Assembly (NCBI GenBank): GCA_021203205.1
Contig: JAJQBQ010000010.1
Location: 49,514-113,513 of the forward strand
From: Lachnospiraceae bacterium
Lineage (GTDB): Bacteria; Bacillota; Clostridia; Lachnospirales; Lachnospiraceae
Direction: 5' to 3'
Length of the DNA stretch: 64,000 bases
Shown: positions 1 to 9,372 of the stretch, one piece after another
Position numbering within the stretch: position 1 is the first letter of the stretch
Layout of the letters: every line of letters begins with the position of its first letter
The notes under the pieces: generated by a model
What the model was told of the DNA's origin: nothing
What the model saw: the letters and a program-made list of their open reading frames with translations, nothing else
Databases searched by the model: none
Translations under genes and position numbers: made by a program

Positions 1-260
<260 letters not shown>

Positions 261-562
261 GAAAGCAGAGAAAAGAAGCAGACAAGACCCGGAAAAGCAA
301 AAACGGGTTTTGGAATCCAAAATAGAGAAAAGTATCGGAACAGAACCGAAAGACGTAAAAAAGACGGAATACGTTTTGAAATTTTGTGAAAACAGAGCAA
401 TATCTGAAGAGAATCCGAAAATAAAAATTTCGTGGATCAGTCGAAAACGGGAGGAATTTTTTAAAACAGGGGTATATTCATGAAACATGGAGATACATTG
501 GCGGAACATGAAGTGAAGAGAATCGGTTGAGGGAGAAGAATCAGTAACAGGAAGGTGTGACC
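261..562 (+). other. Purine-rich spacer between rsmH and ftsL
   Basis: About 300 bases without a convincing gene. An open frame runs through 220-483 from a GTG, but it overlaps the rsmH end, has no ribosome site and encodes only a Lys/Glu/Arg-rich string. I see no terminator, so co-transcription of rsmH and ftsL is plausible. A ribosome site (AGGAAGG at 548-554) lies at its right end. Confidence 0.5.
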
Positions 563-1054
563 ATGGCAACGAAACACGCAATAAAAAATGATATCGCGAA
601 CCGCAGAAAATATCAGGCATATGTGGACGGAAATACAGCCAGAGAACTTGAAGGCGCACAGCTGCCTGAGGGTGAGGAGTTTCCGGAGAGAAGAAGGCCG
701 GAACGGGTGCGGCACGCTGAGCCGCAGGCAAGACCGCAGGTATTAAACTTTCCGTTTGTGATGTTCCTTGTGGCAATCGCAGCGGTGGCAGTTTATTTCT
801 GCGTCATGTACCTTGGCCTGCAGGCGGACATCAGCCAGACCAGGTCAAACATTAAATCGCTGAAAAGCGAAATCGACACGCTGACCGTACAGAACGATTC
901 CATCGACTACGAGATCAACGCGTATATGGATATCGACTATATCATCCGGATGGCGACGGAGGAGCTTGGCATGGTGCTCGCGGACGAGGACCAGGTCTCC
1001 GTGTACGACCAGACGGAGAAAGAATATATGAAACAGTATGAGGACATAGAATAG
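563..1054 (+). CDS. ftsL: FtsL-like divisome bitopic protein
   Basis: 163 residues. The layout is a basic, Pro-rich cytoplasmic N-terminus, one membrane segment (about residues 65-85, FVMFLVAIAAVAVYFCVMYL), and then a short extracytoplasmic coiled coil (SQTRSNIKSLKSEIDTLTVQNDSIDYEI). This is the FtsL/DivIC architecture, and the slot between rsmH and the transpeptidase genes is that of ftsL. The ATG at 563 is preferred over GTG 557 because AGGAAGG ends 8 bases upstream. FtsL is expected to pair with DivIC and DivIB to activate FtsW/FtsI. Sequence conservation in this family is low, so the name rests mainly on topology and position. Confidence 0.82.
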   Translation: MATKHAIKNDIANRRKYQAYVDGNTARELEGAQLPEGEEFPERRRPERVRHAEPQARPQVLNFPFVMFLVAIAAVAVYFCVMYLGLQADISQTRSNIKSLKSEIDTLTVQNDSIDYEINAYMDIDYIIRMATEELGMVLADEDQVSVYDQTEKEYMKQYEDIE

Positions 1055-1102
1055 ATACTATAGAGTGTGAATATGACGTATACGAAAAACTGAGAGGTGC
1101 CC

Positions 1103-2896
1103 ATGGCAGGAAACAGACGAAAAAAACCGCGTTTTGACGACCGCATGCAGCTGAGAATGAAGGTTTTCCTTGGAGTGATCATGGCCATGCTGCTGGCTTT
1201 GGTCGGCGTATTGTATTATATTGCCGAGGTGAAGGGGGATGATTACAGCATCCGCGTTCTGAACCAGAACCAGTATTCCAGCACCACGCTGCCCTTCAAG
1301 CGCGGCGACATACTGGATGCGAACGGAAATATTCTGGCGACCAGCGTGAAAGTGTACAATGTCATTATCGATTCCTACATCATCTTAAGTGATGAGGATT
1401 ACATGGCGCCGACGGTGGAGGCGCTGGCTGCCTGCTTCGGGCTGGATGCTGCCGAGTTGCAGACGGAGATCGAAAGCCGTTCCACGAGCCGCTACTGGTC
1501 CAGAACGGACCTGCGAAAGCTTTCCTACGACGACATCAGCGACTTCCTTGCCATGCAGGATGCAGATTCCGACATACAGGGCGTGTGGTTTGAGGAATCC
1601 TACGAGCGCAAATACCCCTACACCACGTTAGCCAGCAACACCATCGGCTTCGCATCCTCTAGCAACACGGCGGAGATGGGCCTGGAGGGCTATTACAATG
1701 ATACGTTAAACGGGACGGACGGACGTTCCTACGGCTATATGAATCAGGACAACGTGCAGGAATCGGTGACCATCGACCCCATCGATGGCTGCAGTATCAC
1801 CACGACGCTGGATCTGAACATTCAGAACATTGTGGAGACGAAGATCGCGGAGTGGGTGGAGCTGTATAACCCGAAAAATGTGGCGGTCATCATCATGGAC
1901 CCGAACACGGGCGAGGTTCTGGCCATGGCCCAGAACAACAACTATGATCCCAATAACCCGGAGGATCTGTCCGGTTATTACACGGAAGAGGAGATCGAGG
2001 AACTCACCCGGGAAGAAAACGTGGAAGAAAAGTACACGGCATTATACAGTATCTGGCAGAATTACTGCGTTACCGCCACCTACGAGCCCGGATCGACGGC
2101 TAAAGTGCTGACGATCGCCAGCGCGCTGGAGGAAGGGATGGTGACGGCAGATTCCACCTTCGAATGTGACGGCGGCGAACAGGTGGCAAATTATTATATC
2201 AGGTGTACCAGCCACCACGGCACCATCACACTCACGGAGGCACTCATGTACTCCTGCAATGACGCGCTGATGTGTATCGGCGATCTGCTGGGCGCCACTT
2301 TATTTTCCGACTATCAGCTACGGTTCAACCTGGGCATGAAGACGGGCATCGACCTGACCTACGAGGACGCCGGACTGACCTACGATGTGGAGAACATCGA
2401 CTCCACCACGTTGGCCACCAACTCCTTCGGCCAGAACTTCAACGTCACAATGATCCAGATGGCCTCCGCTTTCTGCTCCTGCATCAACGGCGGTTATTAC
2501 TGGCAGCCGCATCTGGTGAGCAAGATCACCAACGCGGATGGCAATGTGGTTTCCACCATCGAAAAGACACTGGTAAAGCGCACGGTGACCGAGGAGACGT
2601 CGGAATTCTTAAGACAGGCCCTGGAGCAGGTTGTGGAAAACGGTACCGGCAAATACGCCGCGGTGGAGGGCTACTCCGTCGGCGGCAAGACCGGCACGGC
2701 ACAGAAGCAGGACAAGGAAGCCAGCACCTACGTGCTGTCCTTCATCGGCATGGCCCCGGTAGACGACCCGCAGGTGGTCTGCTACGTGGTGGTGGACGAG
2801 CCGGATGTGGAGAATAACGACTCCAGCTCCTACGCCAGCAGGCTCTGGAGCAACATCATGACGGAAGTGCTGCCGTATCTGAATATTTATGAGTAG
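1103..2896 (+). CDS. Class B penicillin-binding protein (FtsI/PBP2-type transpeptidase)
   Basis: 597 residues. It has an N-terminal membrane anchor (about residues 15-38), a PBP dimer domain (RGDILDANGNILA) and a C-terminal transpeptidase domain. The active-site motifs are all present: nucleophile motif STAK near residue 331, SCN, and KTGTAQ near residue 530. It cross-links septal peptidoglycan and is expected to work with FtsW. No PASTA repeats are visible after the catalytic domain. Start ATG 1103 has GAGAGG 5 bases upstream, which excludes the GTG at 1097. It is the first of two tandem transpeptidase genes; which is the vegetative FtsI and which is the SpoVD counterpart cannot be decided from sequence alone. 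Confidence 0.93.
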   Translation: MAGNRRKKPRFDDRMQLRMKVFLGVIMAMLLALVGVLYYIAEVKGDDYSIRVLNQNQYSSTTLPFKRGDILDANGNILATSVKVYNVIIDSYIILSDEDYMAPTVEALAACFGLDAAELQTEIESRSTSRYWSRTDLRKLSYDDISDFLAMQDADSDIQGVWFEESYERKYPYTTLASNTIGFASSSNTAEMGLEGYYNDTLNGTDGRSYGYMNQDNVQESVTIDPIDGCSITTTLDLNIQNIVETKIAEWVELYNPKNVAVIIMDPNTGEVLAMAQNNNYDPNNPEDLSGYYTEEEIEELTREENVEEKYTALYSIWQNYCVTATYEPGSTAKVLTIASALEEGMVTADSTFECDGGEQVANYYIRCTSHHGTITLTEALMYSCNDALMCIGDLLGATLFSDYQLRFNLGMKTGIDLTYEDAGLTYDVENIDSTTLATNSFGQNFNVTMIQMASAFCSCINGGYYWQPHLVSKITNADGNVVSTIEKTLVKRTVTEETSEFLRQALEQVVENGTGKYAAVEGYSVGGKTGTAQKQDKEASTYVLSFIGMAPVDDPQVVCYVVVDEPDVENNDSSSYASRLWSNIMTEVLPYLNIYE

Positions 2897-3007
2897 AAAT
2901 CGCAGTAAAACAGAAAGTAAGATAAGCAAAAGTAAAGGAATAATATGAATAGCGAAAGAGAAAAAATCATAACCTAAAATAAGGAATCAGGACATGGTAT
3001 CCGAAGT

Positions 3008-4924
3008 ATGGGGTTTATGAGACTGTGGCGCGGAGGGCGCAGAGAGAAACGAAGCAAACGAAAATGGCTGACAGGATGCAAATCACCAATCCAACGGGAT
3101 CACGTCCGGAGTCTGAAGAAGGCAGGCAGCCGCCGGGAGAGCAGAAAACTTCTGATTGCGGAAGGCACGGAAACCCTGCGCATCAACCGGCTGAAAACGC
3201 ACCAGAGAATCCGTGAAACGATATTTTTTGCGGCGATGATACTGGCTCTGGCGGCGCTGTGCGGAAGAGTTTTCTTTCTCATGGTAGTGAAGGCGGAGCA
3301 TTATACGGAGCTCGCCACGGATCTGCAGCAGAGGGAGCGCACCATCAAGGCGGCAAGAGGGCTTATTCTGGACATAAACGGAACCGTGCTGGCGTCAAAC
3401 AAGACGGTGTGCACGGTCTCTGTCATACATGCGCAGATCACGGATCCGGAGGCGGTCATCGAATGTCTGGTACAGGAACTTGGCATTTCGGAGGACACCG
3501 TTCGCGCGAAGGTGGAGAAAGTAAGCTCCCGCGAGAAGATACTCTCCAATGTATCGAAGGAAATCGGTGATGCCATCCGCAGTTACGACCTGGACGGCGT
3601 GAAAGTGGATGAAGACTATAAACGTACTTATCCCTTCGGCAATCTGGCTTCCAAAGTGCTGGGATTCACCGGGGCGGATAATCAGGGCATCATCGGCCTG
3701 GAAGTTTACTACGATGAAGAACTTATGGGAACCGACGGCACTATCCTCACCATGGCGGATGCCGGCGGGCGTGAACTGGAAGAGATGGCGGAGGAGCGGG
3801 TGGAACCGGTGGCGGGGAACACGCTGATCTTAAGCCTTGACTATAACATACAGAGCTACGCGCAGCAGATCGCGGAGCAGGCACTGGAGGCGAAGGAGGC
3901 AAACTACGTCTCCATCATCGTGATGAGCCCGAAGACGGGGGAAATCTACGCCATGGTCAACGTGCCGGAATTTGATTTAAATGACCCCTACACCCTCATC
4001 CCCGCCTACGAGGAGGAGGGGACGGACACCAGTGTGGCGCTCAATCAGATGTGGCGCAACCAGTCCATCAACGACACCTATGAGCCGGGTTCCACCTTTA
4101 AGATTGTCACCGCTGCGGCGGGGCTGGAGGAGGGCGTGGTGACGCCCCAGAGCACCTTTACCTGTGTCGGCTATAAGCTGGTGGAGGACCGCAGAATCCG
4201 CTGCCACAAGACGGCAGGACACGGGACGGAAACCTTCGTGGAAGCCACCATGAATTCCTGCAACCCGGTGTTTATCGAGGTGGGGTTGCGGCTGGGTACG
4301 GAAAACTGGTACTATTATCTGGGAAAGCTCGGAATCCTTGCAAAGACCGGCGTAGACCTGCCGGGCGAAGCGGGAACGATCATTCATAAACAGGAAAACG
4401 TGGGGCAGGTGGAGCTTGCCACCATGGCCTTCGGTCAGTCGTTCCAGATTACGCCGCTGCAGCTTTTGCGCGCGGCCAGCGCGGTAGTGAACGGCGGAAC
4501 CCTCATCACGCCGCACTTTGCAAAATATGTGGCGGATGAGAACGGAAACATTCGGAAAACCTATACTTACGATGAAGCAGAAGGCGTTATCTCGAAGGAA
4601 ACAAGTGAAACCATGAAGAAAATTCTGGAGCTTGTGGTATCGGAGGGCACCGGCGCCAAAGGCGCGGTGGAAGGCTACGCCATCGGCGGAAAAACCGCCA
4701 CCAGCCAGAAGCTGCCCAGAAGCGCAAACAAATACATCGCTTCCTATATCGGCTTTGCGCCCGCGGATGACCCGGAGGTGATCGCCATCGCCATCGTGGA
4801 TGAACCGCAGGGCGTTTACTATGGCGGCAGCGTGGCCGCGCCGCTCATTGCACGGCTGTACGAAAACATACTGCCTTATCTTGGGATTGAAAAAACGGAG
4901 ACGGAAGCTGAAACGGAAGAATGA
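3008..4924 (+). CDS. Second class B penicillin-binding protein (SpoVD/FtsI-like)
   Basis: 638 residues. A long basic cytoplasmic tail of about 70 residues precedes a membrane segment (about 72-92). A dimerisation domain (RGLILDINGTVLASN) and a transpeptidase domain follow, with STFK near residue 362 and SCN. The third motif reads KTATSQ near residue 561, so the usual KTG is KTA. No PASTA domain is seen; the C-terminus is a short acidic tail. The start is uncertain because no good ribosome site precedes ATG 3008, and part of the basic tail may be untranslated. The tandem arrangement with the upstream transpeptidase suggests a vegetative/sporulation or septal/elongation division of labour (inference). 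Confidence 0.88.
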   Translation: MGFMRLWRGGRREKRSKRKWLTGCKSPIQRDHVRSLKKAGSRRESRKLLIAEGTETLRINRLKTHQRIRETIFFAAMILALAALCGRVFFLMVVKAEHYTELATDLQQRERTIKAARGLILDINGTVLASNKTVCTVSVIHAQITDPEAVIECLVQELGISEDTVRAKVEKVSSREKILSNVSKEIGDAIRSYDLDGVKVDEDYKRTYPFGNLASKVLGFTGADNQGIIGLEVYYDEELMGTDGTILTMADAGGRELEEMAEERVEPVAGNTLILSLDYNIQSYAQQIAEQALEAKEANYVSIIVMSPKTGEIYAMVNVPEFDLNDPYTLIPAYEEEGTDTSVALNQMWRNQSINDTYEPGSTFKIVTAAAGLEEGVVTPQSTFTCVGYKLVEDRRIRCHKTAGHGTETFVEATMNSCNPVFIEVGLRLGTENWYYYLGKLGILAKTGVDLPGEAGTIIHKQENVGQVELATMAFGQSFQITPLQLLRAASAVVNGGTLITPHFAKYVADENGNIRKTYTYDEAEGVISKETSETMKKILELVVSEGTGAKGAVEGYAIGGKTATSQKLPRSANKYIASYIGFAPADDPEVIAIAIVDEPQGVYYGGSVAAPLIARLYENILPYLGIEKTETEAETEE

Positions 4925-5045
4925 CTCGCCGAAAAACGAAAATCAGACCCGGAAAAGCGCAGAGCCTGGAAGAGACGGAATGTAAAATAAAAAAGCTACG
5001 GAATCAGAGAAAAATTTATAAGTTTCTGTAAGGAGTGGATTCCGT

Positions 5046-6005
5046 ATGATCACCACGAAGACTCTGCTGGAAATCGTTTTATCCTTCGGACTCAGCACCC
5101 TGCTGTGTCCGCTGATGATACCTTTACTTAAGAAGATTCGCTTCGGACAGTATATCCGCGAGGAGGGGCCCAGGGAACACTATAAAAAATCCGGCACGCC
5201 CACCATGGGTGGTGTGGTGATTCTCGCGGCATCGGTACTGCCGTCCCTCCTTTTTGTGCGGGAAAGCCCGGAGATCACCCCGATTCTGTTCCTGATGGCA
5301 GGTTTTGCGCTGGTCGGCTTTCTGGACGATTACCTGAAGGTCGCAAATAAGCGAAACCTGGGCCTGAAATCCTGGCAGAAGCTGGTTCTCCAGGGGCTGG
5401 TTACCGGAGTGTTTGCCCTGTACCTGTTAAAGCAGACGGAAAGCGCAGCAGTGATTCGAATTCCGTTTCTCGGGGAACTGTTTGGCCTGAAGCTGCCGGA
5501 ATATTTTGGACTGATCTTTTTTGCGGTACTGGGCACGGCAAACGGAGTCAACCTGACAGACGGGCTGGATGGCCTGGCGGCGAGCGTGACGGCCATGATT
5601 GCGGTCTTCTTCGCTTTTGTGAGCGCCGCGGAGGGCGGCGGCATTGAGACGGTTGCCGGCGCGGTGGCGGGGAGCCTGATGGGGTTCCTGCTGTTTAACG
5701 CCTATCCGGCCAGAGTCTTCATGGGAGATACCGGCTCGCTGGCGCTGGGCGGATTTGTGGCCGGGGCGGCCTGCGTGCTGCACCTTGAGCTCATTCTGCC
5801 GGTGGTGGGGTTCATCTATGTGATGGAAGTGGTCTCCGTCATCCTGCAGGTGGGATATTTTAAGCTGACACACGGAAAACGCATCTTCAAGATGGCGCCA
5901 TTTCACCATCATCTGGAGCTTTGCGGATGGTCGGAGTCAAGGATTGTGGCGGTGTTTTCTATTATAACGGCGCTGTTGTGTCTGATCGCTTACAAGATCA
6001 TATGA
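5046..6005 (+). CDS. mraY: Phospho-N-acetylmuramoyl-pentapeptide transferase MraY
   Basis: 319 residues with about ten membrane segments. It transfers phospho-MurNAc-pentapeptide from UDP to undecaprenyl phosphate, forming lipid I on the inner membrane face. Family landmarks are DDYLKVANKRNLGLKSWQK (the DDxxK motif), NGVNLTDGLDGLA (the central NxxNxxDGxDGL catalytic loop) and APFHHHLELCGWSE (the HHH motif). The start at ATG 5046 follows AAGGAGTG. Length and motif order are normal. It lies downstream of the two transpeptidases. murF, which often precedes mraY, and murD, which often follows it, are not present here. Confidence 0.97.
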   Translation: MITTKTLLEIVLSFGLSTLLCPLMIPLLKKIRFGQYIREEGPREHYKKSGTPTMGGVVILAASVLPSLLFVRESPEITPILFLMAGFALVGFLDDYLKVANKRNLGLKSWQKLVLQGLVTGVFALYLLKQTESAAVIRIPFLGELFGLKLPEYFGLIFFAVLGTANGVNLTDGLDGLAASVTAMIAVFFAFVSAAEGGGIETVAGAVAGSLMGFLLFNAYPARVFMGDTGSLALGGFVAGAACVLHLELILPVVGFIYVMEVVSVILQVGYFKLTHGKRIFKMAPFHHHLELCGWSESRIVAVFSIITALLCLIAYKII

Positions 6006-6256
6006 CAGGGCGAAAAAAAGCGGATACAGAAAATAAACAGAGACAGGGAAATAAACAGTGACAGGAAGATAAGCTGAGATAACTGTCATCCGGAAAAGGA
6101 AAAAACTTAAAAAGCGGAGACAGTAAAGACAGCAAAGATAAAAGAGATTAAATGTTATGAAAAGTCTGATAGAAATCAGAAAAGTGTGCGATTAACTGTG
6201 AAAGTGAAACAGATTTGTCAGATTAAATTGCCGGGAGGGAGAAAGAGAGGTCAAAA

Positions 6257-7393
6257 ATGCCGACAAGAGGAAAGAAAAGAGTACAGATCGGCGGGAAGCG
6301 AACGTGCTTTGATTATGCGCTGCTGTTCATTATCATATTTTTGACTCTCTTTGGGCTGGTCATGCTCTACAGCGCCAGCTCCTACGAAGCGTCGATCAAG
6401 GGGCTGGGAGCCACCTACTACCTGAAAAAACAGGCCCTCGCCAGCAGCATCGGCATAGCGGCCATGGCAGTGGTCACCATGATCGATTATCGTGTCTGGA
6501 AGCGTTTCGCACTGGCGGGCTATCTGATCTCCATCGTGCTGATTCTTCTGGTTTTGACCCCGCTGGGGATTGAGTATAACGGCGCGAAGCGCTGGATCGG
6601 TGTCGGCTCCTTTTCCTTTCAGCCGGCGGAGTTCGCAAAACTGGCGGTGATTATATTCCTGGCTTTTGTGATATCGAAAATCGGCGCGGAGGGACTATCC
6701 AGATTTCGAAATGTGGTCCTTCTTCTGCTGCTGGCGGGCGTGATCGCCGGCCTGCTGGCCGTGGTAACCAGCAACTTAAGCTCCGCACTCATCGTGTTCG
6801 GCATCGCTTTCGTCATGTTGTTTGTGGCAAGCCCGAAGGTACGCTACTTCCTTCTCATGGGGGCGGCCGGTGTGGGTGCGGTGGCAGCCTTTATTGTGTT
6901 CGGCGACGGTTTCCGCATGTCCCGTATACAGGCCTGGCTGGATCCGGAAGGATCGTCCTTAGATACTGCCTACCAGACGCTGCAGGGCCTTTACGCCATC
7001 GGATCCGGCGGGCTCACCGGAAAGGGGCTGGGCAACAGCGTACAGAAGCTGGGGTTTGTGCCGGAGGCGCAGAACGACTTTATCTTTACCATCATCTGCG
7101 AGGAGCTGGGGTTATTCGGAGCTGTCAGCGTCATCGTCATCTTTGCGTTCATGCTGTTTCGATTCCACGCCATCTCGAAGAATGCGCCGGATCTGTTCGG
7201 CTCCATGCTGCTGGTGGGGATCCTGGCGCACATCGCCATACAGGTGGTATTGAATATCGCGGTTGTCACTAACTCTATCCCCAATACCGGTGTGACGCTG
7301 CCGTTTATCAGCTACGGCGGTACCTCGGTCGTGTTCCTGATGATCGAGATGGGCCTGGCCCTGTCGGTGTCCAGACAGACCTGGGCGAGGTAA
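6257..7393 (+). CDS. ftsW: FtsW lipid II polymerase (SEDS glycosyltransferase)
   Basis: 378 residues, polytopic, with the SEDS-family pattern: GLVMLYSASSYEA early, then KRWIGVGSFSFQPAEFAKL, then FIFTIICEELG and the C-terminal NTGVTLPFISYGGTSV. It polymerises lipid II at the septum in partnership with a class B transpeptidase. Start ATG 6257 has AGAGAGG upstream. The 250-base purine-rich gap before it contains no gene and no murD. RodA is the alternative SEDS paralogue, but the dcw context favours FtsW. Confidence 0.95.
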   Translation: MPTRGKKRVQIGGKRTCFDYALLFIIIFLTLFGLVMLYSASSYEASIKGLGATYYLKKQALASSIGIAAMAVVTMIDYRVWKRFALAGYLISIVLILLVLTPLGIEYNGAKRWIGVGSFSFQPAEFAKLAVIIFLAFVISKIGAEGLSRFRNVVLLLLLAGVIAGLLAVVTSNLSSALIVFGIAFVMLFVASPKVRYFLLMGAAGVGAVAAFIVFGDGFRMSRIQAWLDPEGSSLDTAYQTLQGLYAIGSGGLTGKGLGNSVQKLGFVPEAQNDFIFTIICEELGLFGAVSVIVIFAFMLFRFHAISKNAPDLFGSMLLVGILAHIAIQVVLNIAVVTNSIPNTGVTLPFISYGGTSVVFLMIEMGLALSVSRQTWAR

Positions 7394-7878
7394 GGGGATA
7401 AGAAGGCAGAAAACACAGCGGATAAATGGCTGTGGTCTGTGTCATGACAGGAACGGCTGTATCTCTGGCGGCATCCGCGATGTGGGCAGTGGGATTTGCC
7501 ATGTGATGTTACATCAAACATAGTGGTTCTGAAAAAGATGCATATTTTGAATTTTGAGATAAGATAGTAGTCCTGAAAAGGAACACTAAGACTGACGCGT
7601 ACTTTTCCGAGAAGAAATCTTTATGACTATTACAGGGATTACGGAAATCTACAGGATCGGACACAGGAGACAGAAAGTTGCTATTTACGGTTTCTTAAAG
7701 TACGCTTCGCGAACTTCAGAACTCGCAGTGACCGCGATTGATTGAACAGATTGGCTGCGATATGCGACACGGTGTGCTCACTGCTCGTTTGGGAAGGCAA
7801 CTGTTGCACAGCCGTTTTTTTAGAAACATATAAGAAGAATAAGGCATCTGACAGAGGAAGGAGTGAGAAAATCTGCAC
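7394..7878 (+). other. Non-coding gap between ftsW and divIB
   Basis: 485 bases without a supported gene. A short hydrophobic reading frame starting near 7425 lacks a ribosome site. The 16-mer CCGAGAAGAAATCTTT near 7607 recurs inside the 3' end of the hydrolase gene at 21.7 kb, hinting at a shared repeat fragment. No clear promoter was found. Confidence 0.4.
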
Positions 7879-8901
7879 ATGAGAGAAAAAAAGATACCCC
7901 TGATAATGGTCGGAATACTTTTTCTGGGGCTGATTGCCGGCGCCGTGCTGTATTTTTCCCTTTCCATAGAAACGGTCACGGTGGAGGGTTCGGAACGGTA
8001 TACGGATGAAGAAATCGAAAGCTTTCTATTTACCAGAGAGCGGGACTATCACACGATTGTGTTCTGGCTTCAAAGCAAATTCGGGGAGCATGTTTCCATC
8101 CCGTTCGTGGAGGATTATGATATCGAAATGACCGGAACCGACACGGTACATATCACGGTTTATGAGAAAAGTCTGATCGGCTATGTCACATATATGGGTT
8201 CCTGCTTTTATCTGGATAAGGACGGCTATGCGGTGGAAAGTTCGGATGAACCGCTGGAAGATGTTCCTTACGTTACGGGGCTGGATTTCGACTATATTAT
8301 TCTGAACGAAAAGCTGCCGGTGGAGAACGAGGACACCTTTGACGTGCTGCTGAACGTGGCACAGCAGCTGAAGAAATATGAGCTCTCCGTGGATCGCATT
8401 TATGTGGCATCCAACCTGGATATCTCCGTCTATATCGGCAATGTAAAGGTAAACCTTGGAAACGATGATATGCTGACGGAAAAAATCGCGGAATTAAAGG
8501 ATATCTCCGCGAACCTGACCGGTTACTCCGGCACGCTCGACATGACAGAATATAAGGAGGACAACTCCGGTTATATACTGAAGCTGGACAACTACCTGGG
8601 CAGCGGCTCCAACGAGGACAGCGACGACGGCGCGGAGGGCTCCGATGAGGACGGGGACGGCGATACGGAGGGCGACGGCGAAGACTCTGAAAACGGCGGT
8701 GATTCCGGGGGAGACTCCGAAGGCGGCACCGGGGAAGAAGGCGGCAGTTCCGGAGATGATGAGGAAGGTGATAACGGTGACGAGGAGACTACCTCCATCA
8801 ACGAGGACAACGCGCTGATCGAAGACGAGGTTGGCATCAACTATATGGAAGGCGATGAGCGCGGGAGCGATGATGAAGTTGAGGAGGAGACGGAGGCGTG
8901 A
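7879..8901 (+). CDS. divIB: DivIB/FtsQ-type division protein with acidic C-terminal tail
   Basis: 340 residues. It has a short basic N-terminus, one membrane segment (about residues 8-30), and then a POTRA-like segment (VEGSERYTDEEIESFLF) followed by the FtsQ/DivIB beta domain. From about residue 235 to the end the protein is a low-complexity Asp/Glu/Gly/Ser tail of roughly 100 residues, rare for the family in length. It acts in the divisome with FtsL and DivIC. The ATG at 7879 is used, although the nearest purine-rich site (GGAAGGAG, about 7857) is further upstream than usual. The position between ftsW and ftsZ is standard. Confidence 0.86.
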   Translation: MREKKIPLIMVGILFLGLIAGAVLYFSLSIETVTVEGSERYTDEEIESFLFTRERDYHTIVFWLQSKFGEHVSIPFVEDYDIEMTGTDTVHITVYEKSLIGYVTYMGSCFYLDKDGYAVESSDEPLEDVPYVTGLDFDYIILNEKLPVENEDTFDVLLNVAQQLKKYELSVDRIYVASNLDISVYIGNVKVNLGNDDMLTEKIAELKDISANLTGYSGTLDMTEYKEDNSGYILKLDNYLGSGSNEDSDDGAEGSDEDGDGDTEGDGEDSENGGDSGGDSEGGTGEEGGSSGDDEEGDNGDEETTSINEDNALIEDEVGINYMEGDERGSDDEVEEETEA

Positions 8902-8938
8902 GAGGATGTGGACATCCTGTACGGAAGTCAACATGCAG

Positions 8939-9046
8939 GTATTTATTCCACCTTCCCCTCATGAGCAAAAAATTCGCTTCATTATTTATTTTTTATCAAA
9001 AGCGAATTTTTTGCAAATGAAGGGGGAGGTGGCCGTGAATAGTAAC
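8939..9046. repeat. Imperfect palindromic intergenic element with perfect 15-bp inner stem
   Basis: The inner arms 8965-8979 and 9000-9014 (GCAAAAAATTCGCTT and its complement) are perfect with a 20-nt loop. Outside them CCACCTTCCCCTCAT pairs imperfectly with ATGAAGGGGGAGGTGG, and the right end reads GGCCGTGAATAGTAAC. The same end sequence occurs on the element at 12436-12633, so both appear to belong to one repeat family. It may also terminate divIB transcription. Confidence 0.7.
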
Positions 9047-9151
9047 AAAGTATACGAATTTTGATTTCGCGAAGAAAATGTCACGAACATATGGACGTAG
9101 TTTTTTTTAGAACCACGAAATCCACTTTTTTTGGATTTTGCAAATTTTCGA

Positions 9152-9180
9152 TTGCAAAGTCGGAAAATAAGGGCTATTAT
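9152..9180 (+). promoter_or_regulatory. Predicted ftsZ promoter
   Basis: TTGCAA (9152-9157), a 17-base spacer, then TATTAT (9175-9180), about 190 bases upstream of the ftsZ start. It follows the palindromic element, so ftsZ probably has its own transcript in addition to any read-through from divIB. Confidence 0.5.
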
Positions 9181-9372
9181 AGGCCCAGTTAAAAACACAC
9201 GGCGAAAAAACGCCGCAGAAAGAGAAGGGTTCACGGATTATCAGGGACAGAATCGATAATCCGGCCAAAAATAAGAAAAAGTAAAAAACGTGATACAGTC
9301 ACCGAACAGGTACAAAAGTACAGATAACTTACATACCGGCGACTGAAGGCTTAAGTCAAGGAGGAAAAACCA

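Noticed and set aside
8639..8780. GC-rich low-complexity run as a separate repeat array
   Set aside because: It is coding sequence for the acidic DivIB tail; codons vary while the amino-acid class is kept.
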